DNA of 10,829 nucleotides, taken from positions 1 through 10,829 of the forward strand of contig PMIU01000067.1 in assembly GCA_003157195.1 (NCBI GenBank), given 5' to 3'. The notes below the pieces were generated by a model. That model made no database searches and was not told the DNA's origin. It saw only the letters and a list, made by a program, of their open reading frames with translations. Source of the DNA: Candidatus Nomurabacteria bacterium (GTDB lineage: Bacteria; Patescibacteriota; Minisyncoccia; Phycocordibacterales; UBA9973). The translations under genes and the position numbers were made by a program. Shown in pieces: positions 4,762 through 10,829 of this stretch; the stretch's first letter is position 1; the number at the start of each line of letters is the position of its first letter.

Positions 4762-4766
4762 TATAT

Positions 4767-6065
4767 TTATTTAAGCTCTTTCAAATATTCCAGAAGTTTA
4801 TTTAACTTAACAGTGTCTTGAGATCTGTTGGACATGTCGCGCACGATGACGGAATCATCAATTGCTTCTTTGACTCCGAAAATTATGGCATAGGGGATGG
4901 AAAGCTTTTCGGCGATGGCGAGCTGTGAACCGAGCGAATCTTTGGAAAGCGATTGGGCGATGGGAATGTGCGCCTTGCGCAATATCTCAATAATATTTAA
5001 GCTTTTTAATTTTGCTTCTGATCCTAGCTGAATAAAGTAAATTTTTGGTTTTTTGAGAATACGGGGACAAAGTTTTTTATACCAAGGTGATTCTACTATT
5101 CTGTCTACCCCCATTGAGAAACCTACGGCTGGGACATCTTTTTTTCCACCCAATTGACGCGCCAGGTAGTCGTAGCGTCCACCGGAAGCAACCTGTGTTA
5201 GTAATCCTCCATCTTCCAAACTCTCTGTATAAACTTCAAAAACTGTCCGCGTGTAATACGAAAGTCCACGCACTAAATTTTTATTTAAGTTGTATGGTAT
5301 GCCCATTTCTTCCAAATATTCCAAAACCTCTTTGAAATGTTTTTTACAAGAAGGACAGAGGAATGATACTGCGTCCGGAGCGGAGATATTTATTTCCTTT
5401 GTTTTTTCTTCTTTAGAATCCAGTATACGCAGAGGATTTGTCTTTAATCTTTCGCGGTCGACAGTTGGAAGTTGATGCAAATGTTTCTTATAATAATTTG
5501 TCAGTTCTTTGATATACCCATTTCGGCATTCCTTGTCGCCGATTGAATTTATTTCAATGGAAAGATTTGACGCACCGGCTTCTTCCAAGATAGTCATACC
5601 GGTTTTAATTACAAGCGCATCCATAATACTTTTGTCATTTCCGAGTACATCTAAATCAAACTGGAAAAATTGTCGATAGCGTCCTCGTTGAGGTTTGTCG
5701 TGTCTGAAGACCGGGCCGTATTGGTAGAACATCACAGGTTGGGGTAGTGTTTGCATTCCACGTTCTATATAGGCTCGCATAAGCGGAGCCGTATGTTCCG
5801 GTCGAAGCGCCAAATGGTCTCCACCTTTGGTTTTAAGCGTATACATCTCTTTGTCTATTATGTCTGTGCCTTCGCCGATGGTAGTGGTAAAAATTTCTTC
5901 GTGTTCCATTATTGGCGTATCGATCGGTTTGAAACCATAATATACAGCCACCTCCTGCGCTTTTTCAAAAAATCCCTGAAATCCATAATACTCATCACCC
6001 ATCAAATCTCGCATTCCTTTCGGAGAAGTTATATCTGTTATTTTGTTTTTATTTATATTTTTCAT
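4767..6065 (-). CDS. hisS: Histidyl-tRNA synthetase
   Basis: A 432-residue class II aminoacyl-tRNA synthetase charging tRNA(His). Visible: motif 1 region SPKGMRDLMGDE (14-25); the ATP/His pocket LRPEHTAPLMRAY (87-99); motif 2 VFRHDKPQRGRYRQFFQFD (119-137); the histidine-specific LVRGLSYYTRTVFEV (264-278, with Arg266 at the place of the catalytic Arg); SGGRYDYL (294-301); motif 3 AVGFSMGVDRIV (313-324); and a C-terminal anticodon-binding domain (about 340-432). In the usual RGLDYY signature the Asp is replaced by Ser269. The start at 6065 is chosen because its ATG overlaps the lepB stop (ATGA, 6065-6062). A longer in-frame start at 6164 would only translate lepB sequence in another frame. Translation is probably coupled to lepB. 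def follows after 5 nt. Confidence 0.95.
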   Translation of the reverse strand: MKNINKNKITDITSPKGMRDLMGDEYYGFQGFFEKAQEVAVYYGFKPIDTPIMEHEEIFTTTIGEGTDIIDKEMYTLKTKGGDHLALRPEHTAPLMRAYIERGMQTLPQPVMFYQYGPVFRHDKPQRGRYRQFFQFDLDVLGNDKSIMDALVIKTGMTILEEAGASNLSIEINSIGDKECRNGYIKELTNYYKKHLHQLPTVDRERLKTNPLRILDSKEEKTKEINISAPDAVSFLCPSCKKHFKEVLEYLEEMGIPYNLNKNLVRGLSYYTRTVFEVYTESLEDGGLLTQVASGGRYDYLARQLGGKKDVPAVGFSMGVDRIVESPWYKKLCPRILKKPKIYFIQLGSEAKLKSLNIIEILRKAHIPIAQSLSKDSLGSQLAIAEKLSIPYAIIFGVKEAIDDSVIVRDMSNRSQDTVKLNKLLEYLKELK

Positions 6066-6619
6066 ATTTGTTTGTAACCGCCTGGCAGTACGTCTATTTT
6101 GTTTATCGGCAATAAACGCAAAAACGGCTTCCCTTGCAGGAGATTTCTCTTTACCGGTCCCCAATATCTCGAATCAGAACTGGCACTTCTGTTGTCTCCC
6201 ATCACGAAATACTCATCACTTTTTAATACTAGGTGTGTGTCATTATTTGCAGGGTTTAGAACAAAAGGTTGGTCTAGTTTAAAACCATTTGGATGGCCTG
6301 CATTCGTGATTGTTACGTCGTTGCCCTTTATGTCCACTGTTTCATTTGGTAGGCCGATAATTCTCTTTATGAAAAATTTTGTAGTGTCGCCCGGATAGCG
6401 AAAGACGACCACATCGTCGCGCTTCGGCGAACCTAATTCATAAGACAATTTGTCCACAATTAAATAATCCCCATTGTTGAAGGTGGGGAACATAGATAAA
6501 CCCGAAACGATAAATGGCTCGGCGACGAAAAGACGGATGGGGATAACTATTATTAGTGCTATTAATGCAAAACGAACTAGTTCCCAAAACGACTGACTCT
6601 TAGTTTTAATTTGTTCCAT
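6062..6619 (-). CDS. lepB: Signal peptidase I
   Basis: A 185-residue membrane serine protease that cleaves signal peptides from exported proteins on the outer face of the membrane. One N-terminal transmembrane helix (about 13-33) is followed by the catalytic domain. Nucleophile Ser42 is in GLSMFPTF; general base Lys85 is in FIKRIIGLPNE (83-93); the conserved box MGDNRSASSDSRYWG is at 140-154. This is a compact form with the small beta-domain typical of Gram-positive-type enzymes. The start at 6619 is preferred over 6673 because the helix then sits near the N-terminus and a -10 box (TATATT) lies 6 nt upstream, so the transcript could be leaderless; the longer form would place the start upstream of that promoter. 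It is the first gene of the operon leading to hisS, def and fmt. Confidence 0.93.
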   Translation of the reverse strand: MEQIKTKSQSFWELVRFALIALIIVIPIRLFVAEPFIVSGLSMFPTFNNGDYLIVDKLSYELGSPKRDDVVVFRYPGDTTKFFIKRIIGLPNETVDIKGNDVTITNAGHPNGFKLDQPFVLNPANNDTHLVLKSDEYFVMGDNRSASSDSRYWGPVKRNLLQGKPFLRLLPINKIDVLPGGYKQI

Positions 6620-6625
6620 TTGCAC

Positions 6626-6634
6626 AATATAACA
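6626..6634 (-). promoter_or_regulatory. lepB operon promoter, leaderless type
   Basis: On the minus strand an extended -10, TGTTATATT, with the hexamer TATATT at 6631-6626, ends 6 nt before ATG 6619. The -35 region (ACCCTG at the 17-nt position) is poor, so the TG extension may compensate. This is the only promoter recognised for the four-gene operon. Confidence 0.5.
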
Positions 6635-6679
6635 CAAAAAGTCCTTGACAGGGTGGGGAAATTCGTTTTGCAATAATTA

Positions 6680-6730
6680 TACCCCTTTCTTCCTCCTCCC
6701 CCTACATTAGGGGGAGGTCGGGTAGGGGTA
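6680..6730. repeat. GC-rich palindromic repeat between lepB and pth
   Basis: Two nested stems. The inner one is CCTCCCCCTA (6695-6704) with TAGGGGGAGG (6708-6717), 10 perfect pairs with loop CAT; the outer one is TACCCCT (6680-6686) with AGGGGTA (6724-6730). It lies in the divergent lepB-pth gap, outside both core promoters. The layout is like REP-type or MITE-like intergenic repeats seen in many bacteria. There is no T-run, so it is not a standard terminator. Confidence 0.6.
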
Positions 6731-6733
6731 CAC

Positions 6734-6763
6734 TTGGAATGAATCGAATTTCTGTGTTATTAT
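6734..6763 (+). promoter_or_regulatory. pth promoter, leaderless type
   Basis: TTGGAA (6734-6739), an 18-nt spacer and TATTAT (6758-6763) preceded by TG (6755-6756). The ATG at 6770 is 6 nt downstream, so the mRNA should begin at or beside the start codon. No Shine-Dalgarno is present. Confidence 0.6.
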
Positions 6764-6769
6764 GTATTC

Positions 6770-7300
6770 ATGAAACTTGTAGTCGGTTTAGGCAATCCAG
6801 GCAAAGAATACGAAAACACTAGGCATAACACCGGGCGGATTTTAGTTGGGATGATAGAAAAAAAACTATCAGACAGCAAGATAAAATTTATCACGCCGGA
6901 CACTTTTATGAATAATTCCGGTAAAGCCGTGGCTCCGCTAGTGAAAAGCAAGAAAGATCTGAAAGACTTGGTGGTGATTTATGACGATATAGATTTACCA
7001 TTGGGGAAAATGAAAATTTCTTTTAATCGCTCAAGTGGCGGGCACAATGGCCTGGGTTCTATAATCAAGCATTTAAAATCCGAAGAATTTTTAAGAATCA
7101 GAATAGGCATTTCTCCGGCGACGCCGAAAGGCGTAGTCAAAAAGCCAAAAGGGGAGAAAGCCGTCTTAAATTTCCTGCTTGGTGAATATAAAAAACCAGA
7201 ACTAGAAATAATAAAAAAGCTGTCCAAAAAAGTAGCCGAAGCGGTCGAGGTTATTTTTGGAGAGAGCAAAGAAAAAGCAATGTCGATTTTTAATAATTAA
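6770..7300 (+). CDS. pth: Peptidyl-tRNA hydrolase, with a shortened N-terminal region
   Basis: A 176-residue enzyme that frees tRNA from prematurely released peptidyl-tRNA. Conserved residues seen: Asn9 in VGLGNPGKEYENTRHN, catalytic His19, Asn48 in DTFMNNSGKAV, Asp72 in YDDIDLPLGK, and Asn93 in SSGGHNGLGSI. All active-site positions are therefore intact. Against the E. coli enzyme (194 residues), the spacing from the catalytic His to the FMN Asn is 29 instead of 48, meaning about 19 residues are missing in frame after MIEKKL (29-33). By contrast, a small Lys-rich insertion is seen at about 117-131. The C-terminal helix is present. The promoter is directly upstream. A small unknown gene follows 12 nt downstream, probably on the same transcript. 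Confidence 0.94.
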   Translation: MKLVVGLGNPGKEYENTRHNTGRILVGMIEKKLSDSKIKFITPDTFMNNSGKAVAPLVKSKKDLKDLVVIYDDIDLPLGKMKISFNRSSGGHNGLGSIIKHLKSEEFLRIRIGISPATPKGVVKKPKGEKAVLNFLLGEYKKPELEIIKKLSKKVAEAVEVIFGESKEKAMSIFNN

Positions 7301-7312
7301 TTTTTTATTTTT

Positions 7313-7558
7313 ATGAGCAATTTAGAAAGACCAGTTCGTGACCCGCATGCTGCCCAAGAAATTTTCCCTTTTCATCGTAAGGAAGCGGTTGATTACATAA
7401 AAAATAAAGCTCAAGAAGTTTCAATGTCTGATCAAAAAACAGCCAGAGAAATGTTGAGTTTAGCCTTAGCTGTTGAAACAGAGAAAATTTCTCCAGAGCA
7501 AGGGGTGAAAGATGCGGATCATCTGTTTGATGTGCGAGCAACCGATTCCTCAATGTAG
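7313..7558 (+). CDS. Small soluble protein, unknown function
   Basis: Predicted 81-residue charged protein, not recognised. It has no hydrophobic segment, signal peptide or Cys. Residues about 22-58 look helical and amphipathic (HRKEAVDYIKNKAQEV, then TAREMLSLALAVE), followed by PEQGVKDADHLFD. It starts 12 nt after the pth stop, without a Shine-Dalgarno or separate promoter, so it is likely cotranscribed with pth. It converges on dnaE, whose stop is only 6 nt away, with no terminator stem between them. Coding is supported by the tight fit between genes and ordinary codon use, not by homology. Confidence 0.6.
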   Translation: MSNLERPVRDPHAAQEIFPFHRKEAVDYIKNKAQEVSMSDQKTAREMLSLALAVETEKISPEQGVKDADHLFDVRATDSSM

Positions 7559-7564
7559 AATTTC

Positions 7565-10500
7565 TTAGATTTCTTTCACTGCTTCTATGATGATGCTTTT
7601 TTCGCCGTTTCTATTTGAGACTTTGCCAGATAGGGCTATGCATTTCTCCGGCACCAGGATGTCTATGCATTCTTTGAAGATAGACGGGAAACAGACGGCT
7701 TCTATGGAGTCGGTTAGGTCGGCAATTTTCAAGAAGGCCATTCTTTCGTTATTTTTAGTGACGACTTGTCTAGCATTTTCTATTATCCCAGCTATGGCTA
7801 TCTGCATACCGTTTCCGAATTCTTCCTTTATTTTTTTAATGTTCACCGGTCTCTTTTCGAGTTTTTCGCGCAAGCGGTCTAGCGGATGCCCAGAAAGATA
7901 CAGCCCCAATAATTCTTTTTCCCAAAGCAATTTTTCCGTTTGAGTCGCAGGTTCTGCGTCTTGCATTTTAAATTCCGGAGCCTTAACCTCCATGGCTCCC
8001 CCGAATAGGGAAACTTGATTCTCATTTTGTTTATTTCCTTCGTGGTTGTAAGCGAGCATTGATTCCAAGTTGGCCAAAAATACTCCGCGGTCGCCCCATT
8101 CGTCCATACAGCCGGACTTTATCAGCGCTTCCATTGATTTTTTATTTAAATTTTTATGCTTAATGCGGTCCAAAAAATTTGTGATGGATGTAAATTTGCC
8201 ATTTTCTTTTCTCTCCGCAATAATACTATCGGAAATATCCGTTCCTAGATTTTTAATAGTATAAAGTCCAAATCTGATTTTGTCGCTTCTGTTCTCGCTA
8301 TCCACATTCAGTCCGGTTTTTTCCGACAAGCAAGTGAAGCCCCCGAAACTTTCATTGATGTGCGGCGGCAAAACCGGAATTTTCATATGCTTGCATTCCT
8401 CGATAATCTCTGCGATTTTTTCCACATCGCCGGATTCCGCGGTCAAGATGGCGGTCATATATTCCACCGGATAATTTGCTTTCATATAGGCCGTTTCGTA
8501 GGCGACTTTGCCGTAGGCGGCTGCGTGCGCCTTGCCGAATCCGTACGCTTGGAACGGCTCAAAGAGTTTCCAAAGTTTTTCCGCAAATTCCGGAGTCTGG
8601 CCGTTACTGATTATACCCTTGGTGAATTTTTCCCTTTGCGCTGCCATCTCCGCCGGAATTTTCTTGCCGACGGCTTTGCGGAATTTATCCGCTTCTTCCC
8701 AGTTATAGCCGGCAAGCTCAATAGCTGAGAAGAGTAAGTCGTCCTGATAAACGATCAAACCATAAGATTCGCCGAGAAACTTTTTCATCCGCGGGTCGAG
8801 ATATTTTACTAGTTTTGGATTATGTTTGCGCTTGATGTATTCCGGAATGGATTCCATCGGTCCGGGACGATACAGCGCGACCATAGCATTGATGTCATGG
8901 ATAGAAGTCGGCTTCAACTCTTTTAAGTATCTAGTCATACCGCTACCATTTAGCTGAAACAGTCCTTCTGTTTGGCCGCTCGAGAGGAGAGCAAAAGTTT
9001 TCTTATCATTAAGCGGGATTTTTTCTAGGTCCACTTCTACTTTGTAGAATTTTTTAACCAGACTAATGGCGTCGGCTAAAATTGCTAAGTTTCTGATTCC
9101 CAAGAAATCAAATTTTAAAAGTCCGGCATCTTCGGCGCTGTACATATCATACTGAGTGATTATTTTTCCGCCCTTCGGGTCGAGCTGGGTTGGCATGTAT
9201 TCATAGATTGGTTTCGGGGCGATAACCACTCCGGCGGCGTGTACGGAAATATGTCGGACACAGCCCTCTAATTTTTTCGCCAAGTCTATTATTTCTTTTG
9301 TATCTTTTTCTATTTTGTAGGCCGCTTTCAATTCCGGAACGATTTCCATTGCGTGGTCTATGGTCATCGGCATGCCTTGGGAACCCATCGGAATCATTTT
9401 GGAAATTCTATCGCCGATAGTGTATGGGTAAGCGAGCGCGCGAGCGACATCGCGCACGGCACCTCGTGCCATCATTGTACCGAAAGTTCCAATTTGCGCT
9501 ACCTTGTCTTCGCCGTATTTTTGTTTTACATATTCAATCATGTCATCGCGTCGGTTGTCGGCGTAATCCATATCGATATCGGGTGGTGAAGGACGAAATG
9601 GATTTAAAAATCTTTCAAACGGCAGTTTGTATTCTATTGGGTTTATATTTGTAATGCCCAAAAGATAAGTGACCATGGAACCCGCAACCGAACCTCTGAT
9701 TGCGCTTAAGATTCCGTTTTCTTTGGCATGGCGCAAAAGGTCGCCAACCACTAAGAAATACGGAGAGTATCCTTTATCAAAAATAACCTTGAGTTCATAT
9801 TCTACGCGTTCTATAATTTCCGGTGTTCTTTCTACGCCAATTTTTTGAAAACCTTCATAAGTCAAGTCCCGCAATTTTTCATCATAGGTAATATTAGAGT
9901 CTAATTTAAAATCGGGGAAGACCCAAGACCCCAACTCCAATTCTAAATTGCACACATCGGCAACCTTCATCGTGTTGGTCACGGCTTCTGGTGTGTCTTT
10001 GAAAAGCTCCAAGGCTTCTTCTGTACTAACGAAAGAATAATCATCATCACCGAAGGAAAATTTATTTTCATCTTTGATGTCGGAGTTGGTTTGAATAGCC
10101 AAGAGCGTTTCGTGCGCCTTATTGTCTTCACTACAAGGATAATGCGAATCAATAGTGGCGACCAGCGGAATATCTAATTTCTTACTCAACTTTATCAAAC
10201 TTTCTCGCACCTCTTCGCCGCCCGGCACTGTGCTGTGTTTCATTATTTCCAAGAAATAATTTTCCTTGCCGAATATTTCTTGATGCTCTTTAATTATTTT
10301 TTCTCCTTTCTCTTCGTCTTTATTTGCCAGCGCGCGGGAAAGTTCTCCGCCAAGGCATCCTGAGAGCGCAATAATGCCCTCGGAATATTTCCTCAATATT
10401 TCTTTGTCCATGCGGGGTTTGTAATAAAATCCTTCCAAGTGGGAAATCGTCACCAAGCGCATCAGATTTTTATAACCCTGCATATTTTTGGCGAGCAAAG

Positions 10501-10780
10501 TGAGGTGATATCTTTTGTTGTCTATGCCGGGGTCTTTGTCGGCTCTGCCGCGGTTGGCTACATACGCTTCCACTCCGATGATGGGTTTGATGCCGGCCTT
10601 TTTTGCCAGTTTATAAAATTCAATAGCCCCATACATATTGCCGTGGTCGGTAATGGCCAGCGCCGGCATGCCTCGCTTTTTCGCTAAATCCACCAAATCC
10701 TCGAGCTTGGAAAGGCCATCCAAGAGGGAATAGTGGCTGTGGGTATGGAGATGGATGAATTGTTCTTGGGATTTTTCCAT
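7565..10780 (-). CDS. dnaE: DNA polymerase III alpha subunit
   Basis: A 1071-residue replicative DNA polymerase of the DnaE type. Domains in order: N-terminal PHP (about 8-280) with metal-site candidates His12 and His14 in HLHTHSHYSLLDG, Asp45-His46 in TDHGN, Glu71 in GVEAYV, His114 (HLEGFYYKPRMD), Cys142 in SGCLGGE, and Asp211 and His213 in DSHY; the palm with catalytic Asp401 and Asp403 in PDIDMDY and a third acid at Asp558 in LLKFDFLG; a thumb/fingers and HhH region; a clamp-binding pentapeptide QVSLF (922-926); and a C-terminal OB fold (about 990-1060). The PHP site looks complete, unlike in E. coli, so built-in proofreading is possible. It is shorter than E. coli DnaE (1160) and lacks most of the tau-binding tail. 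The ATG is 7 nt from a -10 box, which suggests a leaderless transcript. Confidence 0.96.
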   Translation of the reverse strand: MEKSQEQFIHLHTHSHYSLLDGLSKLEDLVDLAKKRGMPALAITDHGNMYGAIEFYKLAKKAGIKPIIGVEAYVANRGRADKDPGIDNKRYHLTLLAKNMQGYKNLMRLVTISHLEGFYYKPRMDKEILRKYSEGIIALSGCLGGELSRALANKDEEKGEKIIKEHQEIFGKENYFLEIMKHSTVPGGEEVRESLIKLSKKLDIPLVATIDSHYPCSEDNKAHETLLAIQTNSDIKDENKFSFGDDDYSFVSTEEALELFKDTPEAVTNTMKVADVCNLELELGSWVFPDFKLDSNITYDEKLRDLTYEGFQKIGVERTPEIIERVEYELKVIFDKGYSPYFLVVGDLLRHAKENGILSAIRGSVAGSMVTYLLGITNINPIEYKLPFERFLNPFRPSPPDIDMDYADNRRDDMIEYVKQKYGEDKVAQIGTFGTMMARGAVRDVARALAYPYTIGDRISKMIPMGSQGMPMTIDHAMEIVPELKAAYKIEKDTKEIIDLAKKLEGCVRHISVHAAGVVIAPKPIYEYMPTQLDPKGGKIITQYDMYSAEDAGLLKFDFLGIRNLAILADAISLVKKFYKVEVDLEKIPLNDKKTFALLSSGQTEGLFQLNGSGMTRYLKELKPTSIHDINAMVALYRPGPMESIPEYIKRKHNPKLVKYLDPRMKKFLGESYGLIVYQDDLLFSAIELAGYNWEEADKFRKAVGKKIPAEMAAQREKFTKGIISNGQTPEFAEKLWKLFEPFQAYGFGKAHAAAYGKVAYETAYMKANYPVEYMTAILTAESGDVEKIAEIIEECKHMKIPVLPPHINESFGGFTCLSEKTGLNVDSENRSDKIRFGLYTIKNLGTDISDSIIAERKENGKFTSITNFLDRIKHKNLNKKSMEALIKSGCMDEWGDRGVFLANLESMLAYNHEGNKQNENQVSLFGGAMEVKAPEFKMQDAEPATQTEKLLWEKELLGLYLSGHPLDRLREKLEKRPVNIKKIKEEFGNGMQIAIAGIIENARQVVTKNNERMAFLKIADLTDSIEAVCFPSIFKECIDILVPEKCIALSGKVSNRNGEKSIIIEAVKEI

Positions 10781-10787
10781 TTCGCTG

Positions 10788-10793
10788 ATTATA
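10788..10793 (-). promoter_or_regulatory. dnaE -10 box, leaderless type
   Basis: TATAAT on the minus strand (10793-10788) lies 7 nt before ATG 10780. At the 17-nt position the -35 is only TATACC. The box overlaps the -35 of the divergent promoter at the right edge. Confidence 0.58.
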
Positions 10794-10818
10794 CACTTTT
10801 TTTTATTTTTGGTATAAT
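10790..10818 (+). promoter_or_regulatory. Divergent promoter leaving the right edge
   Basis: TATACA (10790-10795), a 17-nt spacer and TATAAT (10813-10818) with extended TG (10810-10811). It should drive a plus-strand gene beginning just beyond the window; only 11 nt follow the -10. Confidence 0.6.
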
Positions 10819-10829
10819 ACGCGTAGCGA

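Noticed and set aside
6066..6164. 33-residue N-terminal extension of HisRS
   Set aside because: It lies inside lepB in another frame, does not resemble HisRS, and the ATG at 6065 has the classic ATGA overlap with the lepB stop.
6620..6673. 18-residue N-terminal extension of signal peptidase I
   Set aside because: It would start upstream of the -10 box at 6626-6631 and adds no family-like sequence; the start at 6619 places the membrane helix normally.
6645..6674. TTGACA at 6645-6650 as a plus-strand promoter for pth
   Set aside because: The best -10 is only TGCAAT at 18-nt spacing, and a far better promoter lies at 6734-6763 next to the pth ATG.

Overview
The window looks like a chromosomal segment of a small-genome bacterium, most likely from the Patescibacteria/CPR (Parcubacteria-like). 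This is inferred from four things: a PaaX/Cas2-like protein of a type common in those genomes, short housekeeping proteins (Fmt, Pth, LepB), many genes without a Shine-Dalgarno sequence whose promoter sits directly on the start codon, and a palindromic element inserted in frame in def that encodes a PARNASHSETGG-type peptide. No rRNA, tRNA, CRISPR array or transposase gene is visible.

Layout. 1-193: 3' end of msrB (+). 278-496: small GC-rich two-helix membrane protein (+) with a strong terminator. 555-1796: type II NADH dehydrogenase (-). It diverges from hpf (1903-2301, +) out of overlapping promoters, and the hpf leader is an inverted repeat that closes over the start codon. 2360-2599: a second small GC-rich membrane protein (-) with its own perfect-stem terminator. 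2706-3245: winged-helix plus Cas2-like (PaaX-type) protein (+), bracketed by three related 24-bp repeats. 6619-3323: a tight minus-strand operon lepB-hisS-def-fmt. 6680-6730: a GC-rich palindromic intergenic repeat. 6770-7300: pth (+), followed by a small unknown gene (7313-7558, +). 7565-10780: dnaE (-), with a divergent promoter leaving the window at the right edge.

How the genes work together. fmt and def are the two ends of the N-formylmethionine cycle: Fmt formylates initiator Met-tRNA and Def removes the formyl group. They share an operon with histidyl-tRNA synthetase and signal peptidase I. Pth (peptidyl-tRNA recycling) and HPF (ribosome hibernation) add to a translation theme. MsrB and NDH-2 are redox genes. 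DnaE is the replicative polymerase, with what looks like an intact PHP metal site.

Most notable. (1) The PaaX/Cas2-like gene is bounded by inverted and direct copies of a palindrome-containing repeat that overlaps its promoter. (2) The hpf leader may regulate translation. (3) Three kinds of small repeat (palindrome insert, 7-bp tandem arrays, GC-rich hairpin) lie in and between core genes. (4) Five genes have an extended -10 box only 6-9 nt before ATG, so their transcripts are predicted to be leaderless.
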